Assembly (NCBI RefSeq): GCF_034661295.1 | Contig: NZ_CP141062.1 | Coordinates: 1,798,001-1,862,000 of the forward strand | From: Faecalibacter sp. LW9 | Lineage (GTDB): Bacteria > Bacteroidota > Bacteroidia > Flavobacteriales > Weeksellaceae | DNA length: 64,000 nt | Direction: 5' to 3' | In this document: positions 53,988 through 62,920 of the stretch, piece by piece | Numbering within the stretch: the stretch's first letter is position 1 | Layout: every line of letters starts with the position of its first letter | Translations under genes and position numbers: made by a program | The notes under the pieces: generated by a model | What the model was told of the DNA's origin: nothing | The model's input: the letters and a program-made list of their open reading frames with translations, nothing else | The model's database searches: none

Positions 53988-55211
53988 ATGTTAGAAATGA
54001 AAGTCCCTTCACCAGGGGAGTCTATCACAGAAGTAGAAATCGCTACTTGGTTAGTTAAAGATGGTGATTATGTAGAAAAAGACCAAGCAATTGCTGAGGT
54101 TGATTCAGATAAAGCAACATTAGAGTTACCAGCGGAAGAAGCAGGTATCATCTATTTAAAAGCTGAAGAAGGAGATGTAGTAGAGGTAGGACAAGTTGTT
54201 TGTCACATCGATACTGCTGCTAAACCAGCAGGTGCTGCTGCACCAGCTGTAGAAGCTCCTAAAGCTGAAGTTAAAGAAGAAGTTAAAGCTGTTCCTGCAC
54301 CTGCTGCACCTGCGACTCCAGCTCCAACTTACGCTACAGGTACTCCATCACCAGCTGCTAAAAAAGTTTTAGACGAGAAAGGTGTTGATGCTGCTCAAGT
54401 AGTAGGTACAGGACGTGACGGACGTATTACTCAAGCTGACGCTGTTCGCTATACTCCAGCAATGGGTCAAGCTCCAGTTTCAGGTGTACGTTCTTCTTCA
54501 GAGAAAAAATTATCTTCATTACGTCGTAAAATTGCTCAACGTTTAGTTTCTGTTAAAAATGAAACTGCTATGTTAACAACTTTCAACGAAGTTGATATGT
54601 CTGCAATTTTCGCATTACGTAACGAATATAAAGACGAGTTTAAAGCAAAACACGGTGTAGGATTAGGATTTATGTCTTTCTTCACTAAAGCGGTTACTCG
54701 TGCATTAGAGTTATACCCAGACGTAAACTCTATGATCGATGGTGATTACCAAGTGAAATTTGATTATTCTGACATTTCAGTTGCTGTATCAGGACCAAAA
54801 GGTTTAATGGTACCAGTAGTTCGTAACGCTGAGAACTTAACTTTCCGTGGTGTAGAGCAATCAATTAAAGATTTAGCAATCAAAGTTCGTGATGGAAAAA
54901 TCACAGTTGATGAAATGACAGGAGGTACATTTACAATCACTAACGGTGGTGTATTTGGATCTATGATGTCTACTCCAATCATCAACCCACCTCAATCAGG
55001 TATCTTAGGTATGCACAATATCGTTGAGCGTCCAATCGCTAAAAACGGTCAAGTGGTTATCGCTCCTATGATGTACATTGCTTTATCTTACGACCACCGT
55101 ATTATTGACGGACGTGAATCAGTTGGATTCTTAGTTGCCGTTAAAGAAGGGGTTGAAGATCCAGTAAATATTTTAATGGGAGGTGATCCTCGTAAAGCTT
55201 TAGAATTATAA
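53988..55211 (+). CDS. sucB: Dihydrolipoyllysine succinyltransferase (E2 of 2-oxoglutarate dehydrogenase)
   Basis: 407 residues. A lipoyl domain (about 1-76) has the lipoyl-lysine in [12 protein letters not shown]. An Ala/Pro linker, a small E3-binding domain ([32 protein letters not shown]) and the catalytic domain follow, with [18 protein letters not shown] holding His and Asp of the active site. It transfers the succinyl group to CoA. It is co-transcribed with sucA and ends at a strong hairpin terminator. Confidence 0.97.
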   Translation: MLEMKVPSPGESITEVEIATWLVKDGDYVEKDQAIAEVDSDKATLELPAEEAGIIYLKAEEGDVVEVGQVVCHIDTAAKPAGAAAPAVEAPKAEVKEEVKAVPAPAAPATPAPTYATGTPSPAAKKVLDEKGVDAAQVVGTGRDGRITQADAVRYTPAMGQAPVSGVRSSSEKKLSSLRRKIAQRLVSVKNETAMLTTFNEVDMSAIFALRNEYKDEFKAKHGVGLGFMSFFTKAVTRALELYPDVNSMIDGDYQVKFDYSDISVAVSGPKGLMVPVVRNAENLTFRGVEQSIKDLAIKVRDGKITVDEMTGGTFTITNGGVFGSMMSTPIINPPQSGILGMHNIVERPIAKNGQVVIAPMMYIALSYDHRIIDGRESVGFLVAVKEGVEDPVNILMGGDPRKALEL

Positions 55212-55242
55212 TTTTTTAAAAAGATTATAACATCCATAAATT

Positions 55243-55272
55243 AAAAGCCGCTCGTATGAGCGGCTTTTTTAT
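55243..55272 (+). terminator. Terminator of sucAB
   Basis: AAAAGCCGCTC (55243-55253) pairs with GAGCGGCTTTT (55258-55268) around GTAT, followed by more T. Confidence 0.93.
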
Positions 55273-55328
55273 TTTTTTAAGTCTTGATTTGCTAATTAAT
55301 TAATACCTTTAATAGAAGTCTAGCAAAA

Positions 55329-56060
55329 ATGAAGAAATTAATAATTTGTATACTCGCTACATTATCCGTTAACTATGTAGATGCACAATTAAATTTAAAT
55401 ACTGAAAATACGGAGTTAGTAATTGAAAATTCTACAATAGAAAAGGTTTATTTAAAGAAAGGAAGTGATAAAATATTTTTGAAAAATGATTCAATTATAT
55501 TTCAAAGAGATTATTATAATTTCAATACGAAAGAAACTTACACGTTTGAGAAACAATTAAAGAATCAAGGCTTTAATGTTCCTTTAAATCAATTACAAGA
55601 TTTAGATAACGGTCAACAAGTCATTGACAGACCACCTATTTATATAGAAACTTATTTTTCGGATGAAACTAAGGGTAAACAAATGATTTACTCTAATGTC
55701 ATAATTGAAGGATTATTTAATAACTTATATAATCAATTGAATAAAGAAATTGATGTGTATTTCAATCAATTACCATCAGGGAAATATACATATTCTACTT
55801 TTATTAACCGAAGAGTAAAAGATAATAAATCTGATTTTTATAAAGAGATTGAAAACGATCTAATTGAAAAAGGTATAGAGGATGAAGATATTTATAATCA
55901 ACCAATCATTTACATTAATAAAGTTCAATCGACATTTGATGAATTGAATAAATTAAGAAAAAATGAGATAAAATCCTATAAAGTTATTAAGAATGAGGAT
56001 GCAATTAAAATTTATGGATATTCTACTAAAAATGGATTAGTTATGATTGAAACGAAATAG
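55329..56060 (+). CDS. Exported protein with TonB-plug-like C-terminal motif, unknown function
   Basis: 243 residues. A signal peptide (about 1-19, ending VDAQ) is followed by a helical/beta body with no recognised domain. The last 35 residues (KNEIKSYKVIKNEDAIKIYG, then STKNGLVMIETK) resemble the end of TonB-dependent receptor plug domains, which read VLKDASAxAIYGSRGANGVIxITTK, but no barrel follows. Such free plug-like proteins may interact with receptors or transporters. It is a stand-alone gene between two strong terminators. Confidence 0.7.
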   Translation: MKKLIICILATLSVNYVDAQLNLNTENTELVIENSTIEKVYLKKGSDKIFLKNDSIIFQRDYYNFNTKETYTFEKQLKNQGFNVPLNQLQDLDNGQQVIDRPPIYIETYFSDETKGKQMIYSNVIIEGLFNNLYNQLNKEIDVYFNQLPSGKYTYSTFINRRVKDNKSDFYKEIENDLIEKGIEDEDIYNQPIIYINKVQSTFDELNKLRKNEIKSYKVIKNEDAIKIYGYSTKNGLVMIETK

Positions 56061-56071
56061 TATAAACAGAG

Positions 56072-56100
56072 AAGCGACTTGAATACTCAAGTCGCTTTTT
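56072..56100. terminator. Bidirectional terminator
   Basis: AAGCGACTTGA (56072-56082) pairs with TCAAGTCGCTT (56087-56097) around ATAC, followed by T on the plus strand. Confidence 0.9.
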
Positions 56101-56123
56101 ATTTATATGAATATAATCTTAAA

Positions 56124-57704
56124 TTATCTCGCTAAAGCTGAATTCTTTTTGATTTCAGCTAAAACTTCTGCTTTTGGACGACCAAGATATGCTCCTTCTT
56201 CTACGATAGGATATAATTGATCGTATGACATAATGCGTGTGTTATCTACGCGTAAATTAACGTGTGTACGGTTGAAATCACGGTGCGATTTAACTCCAGT
56301 GGCAGAGATTAATTCAGATAAAATATGCATTGTTTTCTTGTGGAAGTTATACATACGTGTTGCTTTATCTTCTACATCTAATCCTTTCATTAAATCACGA
56401 TCTTGCGTTGCAACTCCAACAGGACATGTATTCGTATTACATTGTAACGCTTGAATACAACCTACTGCCATCATCATCGCACGTGCAGAATAAACTAAAT
56501 CTGCACCAATTGCCATGACACGAGCGATATGGAAAGATGAAATGATTTTACCTGATGCAATAACACGAATATCTTTCTTTAAGTTATAGCCTCTTAATGT
56601 ATCTACAGCAAAAGCTAAACCATCCAATAAAGGCATACCTAACGAGTTTGAGAATTCTACTGGAGCAGCTCCTGTACCACCCTCACCACCATCAATTACG
56701 ATAAAGTCAGGTTTAATACCCGTATTGATAATTGATTCACAAATTTCAATAAATTCTTCTTTTATACCAATACATATTTTAAAACCTACAGGTTTACCAC
56801 CAGATAAATCACGTAATTTTTTAATGAAATGTAACATTCCTTCAGCATCAGAGAAAGCCGAGTGAGAAGGAGGTGAGTCTACAGTTGTATATGGTTCTAC
56901 TGCACGAATCGCAGCAATTTCTGGTGTATTTTTGTTGGCTGGTAAAATTCCTCCGTGACCTGGTTTAGCCCCTTGAGAAATTTTTAACTCAATCATTTTT
57001 ACATTTGGTAAAGTTGCTCGCTCCACATATTTATCTGGATCAAAACCACCATCAGCTGCCCGGCATCCGAAATATCCTGTACCGATTTGCCAAATTAAAT
57101 CTCCTCCTGGTTGCAAGTGATACGGTGAGATACCACCTTCTCCTGTATTATGTGCAAAATTACCTAATTTCGCCCCTTTGTTCATGGCTAATACAGCATT
57201 TTCACTTAACGATCCGAAAGACATGGCAGAAATGTTTAGTAAACTTGCTAAATAAGGTTGTTTACAATCTTCACCACCAATTTTTACACGTGGATCATCT
57301 GCATGCTGAATTTTTCCTGCATACATCGAGTGATTCAACCATTCGTATCCAGCTTCGTAAACATCCAATTGAGTACCAAATGGAACTGTGTCAATTACAT
57401 TTTTAGCACGTCGATAAACCATAGAACGCATCAAACGATCGATAGGTTTACCTTCTGTATCTGTCTCAACGAAATACTGCATGATTTCAGGACGAATACT
57501 CTCTAACATGTAACGGAAATTTCCAATCACAGGATAGTTTCGACGAATAGCATGTCTTTTTTGAGTCATATCGTAAATTCCTACGATAATTAAAGGTGCT
57601 ACGATTACAAATGTCCATAGAATCCCTGACCAGAAGTAAGAAATTCCTAAAATAGCAAGAACAAGTACTACAGAAATGATTACAAAACCTTGTCTAACTT
57701 TCAT
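56124..57704 (-). CDS. FMN-binding glutamate synthase-like membrane-anchored protein
   Basis: 526 residues. Two N-terminal membrane helices (about 5-45) precede a GltB-type FMN/Fe-S barrel. It shows NISAMSFGSLSENAVLAMNKGAKL, HNTGEGGISPYH, IELKISQGAKPGHGGILP, VIDGGEGGTGAAP, and the 3Fe-4S-type CNTNTCPVGVATQ (each about 13-24 residues; longer stretches not quoted). The glutaminase domain of glutamate synthase is absent, so the ammonia source and product are uncertain. It is monocistronic, with a 229-bp control region upstream. Confidence 0.9.
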   Translation of the reverse strand: MKVRQGFVIISVVLVLAILGISYFWSGILWTFVIVAPLIIVGIYDMTQKRHAIRRNYPVIGNFRYMLESIRPEIMQYFVETDTEGKPIDRLMRSMVYRRAKNVIDTVPFGTQLDVYEAGYEWLNHSMYAGKIQHADDPRVKIGGEDCKQPYLASLLNISAMSFGSLSENAVLAMNKGAKLGNFAHNTGEGGISPYHLQPGGDLIWQIGTGYFGCRAADGGFDPDKYVERATLPNVKMIELKISQGAKPGHGGILPANKNTPEIAAIRAVEPYTTVDSPPSHSAFSDAEGMLHFIKKLRDLSGGKPVGFKICIGIKEEFIEICESIINTGIKPDFIVIDGGEGGTGAAPVEFSNSLGMPLLDGLAFAVDTLRGYNLKKDIRVIASGKIISSFHIARVMAIGADLVYSARAMMMAVGCIQALQCNTNTCPVGVATQDRDLMKGLDVEDKATRMYNFHKKTMHILSELISATGVKSHRDFNRTHVNLRVDNTRIMSYDQLYPIVEEGAYLGRPKAEVLAEIKKNSALAR

Positions 57705-57933
57705 AAGTTTTACTTATTTAAATAATAGTTAAATTAAAGTTCAAATATATTTAAAAAAAGGCATTCAAAATTATCTATTTGATATTTTTTGTGGAACTTT
57801 TTTTAATTTTTTGATGATGTAAAGTCGGATTCGATTAAAAAGTTTTTAAATAATATTACAGAATAAAATCATTCTTAGAAAGTTTACACTTCAATCTTAA
57901 ATTATCTCTAAAAAAAAGGATTTTATTTTGATT

Positions 57934-59520
57934 TTACTTCTCCTTGTAAACACGCGTTAAATCCAAAATTTTGATGGGGCTCATTTGAAAACCTTTCACC
58001 TTTTTATTCAAAAAGATCGCTGTTTGATCATAAAATAAAGGCAAAATAGGAGTTGATTTCATCATTAATGCATCCATTTTTTCGTAAATCGCTGCTCTTT
58101 CCTCAAGATTATGGATTAAAAATGATTGTTCATACAATTGGTCAAACGACTCGTTTTTATAGTGCGAGTAATTTGGACCTTCAGGGGCTAAATTTTTCGA
58201 ATAATACAACGAAAGAAAATTCTCAGCATCGGGATAATCTGCTCCCCAATTGGCTCTGAATAATGAGAATTTTCCTGTCGATTTTCCATCACGCATTGTT
58301 GGACCTGGCACTACATTTACTTGTACAGGTAATCCAAGTTTAGCCATTTCTGCAGAGATGTATTCACAAATATCGACGTATTCTTGTACTGTGGTCAGTT
58401 CAATAGGTTTTATTGATTTATGATCCTTTTTATAATTTGCGATAAGTGTTCTTGCTTTTTTGGGATCATATTTAAATCCAGAGTCGGCAGAATATCCTGG
58501 TAATCCTTTTGGAATAAATCCACCATCAGCAGGGAAAGCCAAACCTTTCATCATATACTTGATGATTTTATTTTTATCTACACCATAATTTAAAGCTTCG
58601 CGTAATCTTGAATCAATGGCATCTTGATGATCCAAATAAAAACATAAGTATACAGTACTTAAATATGGTGATTTTATCAATGAAATTTGATCAGCATATT
58701 TTGGATTGAGCTCACCAATAGGATTTAAAATTTCGTCTTTATAAGATGGATCTAAATCGGCCATCATATCAATATTCCCTTTAATTAATTCAAGAAATTC
58801 TGAATTCTTTTCCGGTAAAAAGGTAATGTTTACAGCTTCCAAATATGGTAAACGAGTTCCTTTCTCATCAAATTCAAAATACAAGGGATTTTTGCGCAAT
58901 ACCATTTTCACATTGTCTTCCCAAATTTTAAATTGAAATGGTCCAGTACCAATGGGATGTTTTAAGAAACCTTCATTCCCGTCTTCAAATAATTCGTGGG
59001 GAACAACAGAAGCATACTTCATCGAAATTAGTCCTAAAAAAGGAGGGAAGGCATCATTTAAATTTATTTGTAGAACCGAATCATTAATGGCTTTATAATC
59101 TTTAATATTATTCATAATCCATCCGCCCGATCCACCAGCTTTGGGATCGTTTAAACGATTGAATGAAAAGACAAAGTCTTGCGCCACAACATTTCGTGTT
59201 GAATCTTTACCAAATATTTCATGGGAATGAAAAAAAACATCTTGGCGTAAAGTAAAGGTATATGTTTTTCCATCTTCAGAGATTTCCCACTTTCTGGCTA
59301 TATCTGGTTGTATTTGTAAGTCATGATCAATTTTAACTAAACTGTTATAAATTAAATTACAAGCCCAGTTATTCGCTTGAGTTCTAGCATTGATTGGATC
59401 TAATGAAGAAATATTATCGTATCGATTAAGTTTGAAAATTTGGCTCGAATCGATTTCTTTTTTTGATTGACAACCGATGAAAGCGAATATTAATAAAATG
59501 TAAGATAAGTGTTTAATCAT
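57934..59520 (-). CDS. Peptide/oligopeptide ABC transporter substrate-binding lipoprotein
   Basis: 528 residues from the ATG at 59520, which gives a lipoprotein signal (FAFIGC, lipobox); the frame is open to 59547. It has the SBP family 5 (OppA/DppA) layout: LDPINARTQANNWACNLIYNSL, FTLRQDVFFHS, HPIGTGPFQFKIWEDN, REALNYGVDKNKII and FRANWGADYPDAENFLSLYY. It binds peptides or similar solutes outside the membrane for a permease that is not encoded nearby. Its start is divergent from mtaB, only 67 bases away. Confidence 0.92.
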   Translation of the reverse strand: MIKHLSYILLIFAFIGCQSKKEIDSSQIFKLNRYDNISSLDPINARTQANNWACNLIYNSLVKIDHDLQIQPDIARKWEISEDGKTYTFTLRQDVFFHSHEIFGKDSTRNVVAQDFVFSFNRLNDPKAGGSGGWIMNNIKDYKAINDSVLQINLNDAFPPFLGLISMKYASVVPHELFEDGNEGFLKHPIGTGPFQFKIWEDNVKMVLRKNPLYFEFDEKGTRLPYLEAVNITFLPEKNSEFLELIKGNIDMMADLDPSYKDEILNPIGELNPKYADQISLIKSPYLSTVYLCFYLDHQDAIDSRLREALNYGVDKNKIIKYMMKGLAFPADGGFIPKGLPGYSADSGFKYDPKKARTLIANYKKDHKSIKPIELTTVQEYVDICEYISAEMAKLGLPVQVNVVPGPTMRDGKSTGKFSLFRANWGADYPDAENFLSLYYSKNLAPEGPNYSHYKNESFDQLYEQSFLIHNLEERAAIYEKMDALMMKSTPILPLFYDQTAIFLNKKVKGFQMSPIKILDLTRVYKEK

Positions 59521-59574
59521 TCTGAAACATGAATTTTTATAGTTCAAAACTATGCAATATTTATTGCAAATGTA

Positions 59575-59582
59575 TAAATTTG
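59575..59582 (+). promoter_or_regulatory. -7 promoter element immediately before mtaB
   Basis: TAAATTTG matches TAnnTTTG and ends five bases before the mtaB ATG, so the mRNA may be leaderless. Confidence 0.45.
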
Positions 59583-59587
59583 CAGCT

Positions 59588-60928
59588 ATGATTAATCAAA
59601 CAAAAAAAGTTGCATTCCATACGTTAGGATGTAAATTGAATTTTTCTGAAACGTCCACTATTGCTCGAAATTTAAAAGATCATGGATATCAGAAGGTTGA
59701 ATTTACAGATTCGGCGGACGTCTATGTGATTAATACATGTTCGGTAACAGCAAATGCAGATAGAGAATGTAGAACGATTGTAAAGAATGCTTTAAAAGCA
59801 AATCCAGATGGTTTTGTTGTTGTGGTTGGTTGTTATGCCCAATTAAAACCTGAAGAAATCGCGCAAATGGAAGGTGTTGATTTAGTTTTAGGTGCAGCAG
59901 AAAAATTTAATGTCGCTCAATATTTAGAAAATTTAAATAAACAAGAGGAAGCCATTATCCATTCATGTGAAATTGAAGAAGCTGATTTTTATGTCGGATC
60001 TTACTCAATTGGAGATCGTACGCGTGCTTTCTTAAAAGTTCAGGATGGATGTGATTATAAATGTACGTATTGTACAATTCCTTTAGCACGTGGAATTTCT
60101 CGTTCGGATACCATGGACAATGTGTTAAAAAATGCGAGAGAGATTGCTGAAAAAGGAATTAAAGAAATCGTATTGACTGGCGTAAATATTGGAGATTACG
60201 GAAAAGGAGAATTTGGAAATAAGAAACACGAACATACCTTCTTAGAATTAGTTCAAGAATTGGATAAGGTGGATAATATTGATCGTATTCGTATTTCGTC
60301 AATTGAACCCAACTTATTAAAGAACGAAACAATTGAATTTGTATCAAAAAGTGAGCGATTTGTACCTCACTTCCATATTCCATTACAATCTGGTAGCGAC
60401 GAGATACTAAAAAAGATGAAACGTCGTTATTTATCTAATTTGTACATAGATCGTGTTACAAAAATTAGAGAAGTTTTACCACATGCTTGCATTGGAGTAG
60501 ACGTAATTGTTGGTTTCCCTGGAGAAACTGAAGAATTATTTTTAGAAACTTATAATTTTTTAAACCAATTACCAATAAGTTATTTACACGTATTTACTTA
60601 TTCAGAACGTGATAACACGGAAGCAATTGGATTTGAAGGAGTGGTAGATCCAGCAGAACGTAAACGCCGTAATAAAATGTTACGTATTTTATCGGAGAAA
60701 AAACGTCAGGCTTTCTATCAAACTCAATTAGGATCAACGCAAAAAGTGTTATGGGAGCATGATAACAAAGAAGGGAAAATGTTTGGATTCACAGAAAATT
60801 ATGTGAAAGTTCAAACGGATTTTGATGCTTCACTTGTTAATCAAACTCAACTCGTAGAATTAATTCGTATAAATCACAACGGTAACGTCGAAGTAAAAAT
60901 AAAAGAACAAGAACCTATATTATCATAA
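59588..60928 (+). CDS. mtaB: tRNA t6A37 methylthiotransferase MtaB
   Basis: 446 residues from ATG 59588 (MINQTKKVAFHTLGCKLNF); the open frame begins at 59552, but that start would put the promoter element inside the gene. An N-terminal UPF0004 domain with Cys residues (GCKLN, NTCSV, GCYAQ) binds one Fe-S cluster. Radical-SAM CDYKCTYC follows at about 155-162, and a C-terminal TRAM domain. It adds a methylthio group to t6A37 of tRNAs decoding ANN codons. It is monocistronic and divergent from the ABC lipoprotein. Confidence 0.94.
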   Translation: MINQTKKVAFHTLGCKLNFSETSTIARNLKDHGYQKVEFTDSADVYVINTCSVTANADRECRTIVKNALKANPDGFVVVVGCYAQLKPEEIAQMEGVDLVLGAAEKFNVAQYLENLNKQEEAIIHSCEIEEADFYVGSYSIGDRTRAFLKVQDGCDYKCTYCTIPLARGISRSDTMDNVLKNAREIAEKGIKEIVLTGVNIGDYGKGEFGNKKHEHTFLELVQELDKVDNIDRIRISSIEPNLLKNETIEFVSKSERFVPHFHIPLQSGSDEILKKMKRRYLSNLYIDRVTKIREVLPHACIGVDVIVGFPGETEELFLETYNFLNQLPISYLHVFTYSERDNTEAIGFEGVVDPAERKRRNKMLRILSEKKRQAFYQTQLGSTQKVLWEHDNKEGKMFGFTENYVKVQTDFDASLVNQTQLVELIRINHNGNVEVKIKEQEPILS

Positions 60929-60948
60929 AACTCTATTAAAACTTATAC

Positions 60949-61587
60949 ATGAAGACACCTAAACTTAAGTTTTTACTTGTACTAATAAGTATATTCTTAT
61001 CGTTACCAGCTATGGCTTAATTACAACTTGGAGCGAAACTTGGCGGAGGACTATCGAACTACAAAAATATTCATGATAATTCTCAGTCACGTATTGCTGT
61101 ACAAGTTGGTTTTTTAGCAAAGTATCAACTGGAAATGGGATACTATAGAAATTTCCGTAATTATATTCAAGCGGAATTATTATATAGTACAATTGGAGAA
61201 GAAAATGGACCTTATAAAATTAATGTCAATTATTTGACAATTCCATTGATGTATCAACATTACTTATCGGATTCAGATAATGATTTCTTTGTGGAATTTG
61301 GTCCACAAGTGCAGTTTGTTATTTTTGATAGAATTGATCAGTTCGCATCTCCAAATCCAAACATGCCATGGTTAGGTTCAGATAACAATGTTTTGAACAA
61401 GTTTGATGTCGCAATTAATGGAGGAGTAGGATTCTCATATCAACGAAAATTTGAAATTGGATTACGTTACAGTTGGGGATTAGTTGATTCTTGGGATTTT
61501 AAATACAAGGACAATGATTTCAATAGAACGTCATTAATATCATTATCGTTATCTTACTTATTAGATTTTAATCCACGTTATTATTAA
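60949..61587 (+). pseudogene. Outer-membrane beta-barrel protein (PorT-like) interrupted by a nonsense codon
   Basis: The reading frame runs from ATG 60949 through a good signal peptide (MKTPKLKFLLVLISIFLSL) to 61587, with one in-frame TAA at 61018-61020. The stop falls where the paralogue at 62280 has CAA (AFSQFQFGAKIGGGLS versus AMA-stop-LQLGAKLGGGLS). It truncates the protein exactly at the signal peptidase site. The remainder has the OMP_b-brl layout (YIQAELLYST, FVEFGPQVQFVIFD, FEIGLRYSWGLVDS) and is otherwise intact. Probably a recent C-to-T mutation, or a base-call error. Confidence 0.88.
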
Positions 61588-61600
61588 TACTAATCATTTA

Positions 61601-61633
61601 AAAAACGGAATTTTATAAAATTGCGTTTTTTTT
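61601..61633 (+). terminator. Terminator after the interrupted barrel gene
   Basis: AAAAACGGAATTTT pairs with AAAATTGCGTTTTT with one mismatch, followed by T-run. Confidence 0.75.
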
Positions 61634-61686
61634 ATTCATAATTCTGCAGTATTTTTAGATGAGTTATTAAGTTTTAAAGCAATACT

Positions 61687-62211
61687 ATGAGACAGTTATC
61701 TTTTATATTTTTAATGGTGGGAGCTTTTATCCTTACAAGTTGTGGTGCAGTAAGTGTATCGACAGATTATGATCGAACGGCTAATTTCAACACGTATAAG
61801 ACTTATTCATTTCATCAAAAAGGATTAGATAAATTAAAGGTAAATGATCTTGATAAACGCCGTTTAATTAGTGCAATTGAACAAGAAATGTCCAATAAAG
61901 GATTTATAAAAGTAGATTCAGATGCTGATCTTGTAGTGAATGTATTAACAAGTTCGTCACAAGAAGTGTACATTAATAACGATCGTTTTGGAGGTTATGG
62001 TTATGGATATTGGGGTGGAATGTATCCTACAGTATCCGATTATACGTCAGGTAAAATTATTCTAGATATTGTAGATGATAAACGAAATATATTGGTGTGG
62101 CAAGGAATAGGAAATGGACTAAATGTGGATAACGTTTCAGCTAAATCGGAGAAAATTCCACAAGCTGTAAATGAAATTTTGAAAAAATTTCCACCACAAC
62201 CTAAAAAATAA
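61687..62211 (+). CDS. DUF4136 lipoprotein
   Basis: 174 residues. The signal peptide has lipobox LTSC (about Cys19), then a DUF4136 domain: VSTDYDRTANFNTYKTYSF, RRLISAIEQEMSNKGF, DADLVVNVLT and a Gly/Tyr loop (RFGGYGYGYWGGMYP), ending with SGKIILDIVDDKRNILVWQG. DUF4136 proteins are envelope lipoproteins of unknown function. It lies between two barrel paralogues in the same direction and is followed by a strong hairpin. Confidence 0.9.
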   Translation: MRQLSFIFLMVGAFILTSCGAVSVSTDYDRTANFNTYKTYSFHQKGLDKLKVNDLDKRRLISAIEQEMSNKGFIKVDSDADLVVNVLTSSSQEVYINNDRFGGYGYGYWGGMYPTVSDYTSGKIILDIVDDKRNILVWQGIGNGLNVDNVSAKSEKIPQAVNEILKKFPPQPKK

Positions 62212-62217
62212 AAAAAA

Positions 62218-62254
62218 TGATAGCCCTTGAAATTTCAAGGGTTATTTTTTTTAC
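62218..62254 (+). terminator. Terminator of the DUF4136 gene
   Basis: The palindrome CCCTTGAAATTTCAAGGG, with flanking pairs, is followed by a T8 run, seven bases after the stop. Confidence 0.88.
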
Positions 62255-62279
62255 CTTTGATCTAAGTAAAAACCTACTT

Positions 62280-62879
62280 ATGAAACAACTACAAACGAAA
62301 TTATTATCTTCTCTATTTATCCTTGCTTCTTCATGTGCATTTTCACAATTCCAATTTGGTGCAAAAATAGGTGGAGGATTGAGTAACACCACTGTTGTAC
62401 ATGGTATTTCCAAAGAACGTATTGGATTATTAGGCGGTTTAGTGGGGAAATATCAATTATCTTCTCGTACAGAAGATCACTATATACAGGCTGAAATTTT
62501 ATATACCAATCAAGGAGAGTACTCTGTCGATCGTAGTGGAAATAAATACAAAGCTTTTGTGGATTATCTGAATATTCCTATCATGTATAAGTTTTATTTT
62601 GATGATCAGGGAAGTGATTTTTTCTTAGAAGCCGGACCACAAGTCGGATTTGTGATTTCAGATAAAATTGATCCTTTAGGACCAGAAGCACAAAACAATG
62701 ATTTAAAAGCATTTGATCTTGCTTTTAATGTAGGGGTAGGTTATTCTTATAATCGAACTTTTGAAGCAAATATTCGATACGGTATTGGTTTAGTCGATAC
62801 ATATGGTTATAAAAAATGGGAAAACGATATTAATCGTACATCATTTTTAACTTTAGGACTAACATACTTTTTTAATTAA
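62280..62879 (+). CDS. Outer-membrane beta-barrel protein (PorT-like), intact paralogue
   Basis: 199 residues from ATG 62280 (MKQLQTKLLSSLFILASSCA signal peptide). The longer frame from 62217 runs through the upstream terminator and is rejected. QFQFGAKIGGGLSNT at the mature N-terminus, IPIMYKFYFD, FLEAGPQVGFVIS and a terminal aromatic strand (TYFFN) fit the OMP_b-brl_2/PorT-like family. It is an outer-membrane barrel of unknown cargo and a close relative of the interrupted gene at 60949. An insertion sequence begins two bases after its stop. Confidence 0.88.
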   Translation: MKQLQTKLLSSLFILASSCAFSQFQFGAKIGGGLSNTTVVHGISKERIGLLGGLVGKYQLSSRTEDHYIQAEILYTNQGEYSVDRSGNKYKAFVDYLNIPIMYKFYFDDQGSDFFLEAGPQVGFVISDKIDPLGPEAQNNDLKAFDLAFNVGVGYSYNRTFEANIRYGIGLVDTYGYKKWENDINRTSFLTLGLTYFFN

Positions 62880-62920
62880 ATGACTAGTCCTAAAATAGAT
62901 TGACAGTTATTAAACAATAT

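Noticed and set aside
57005-57406. Plus-strand ORF of 133 residues inside the glutamate-synthase-like gene
   Set aside because: His/Leu-rich antisense shadow without domain similarity.
62217-62279. N-terminal extension of the intact barrel protein
   Set aside because: It is read through the hairpin terminator of the DUF4136 gene, and a proper signal peptide begins at 62280.
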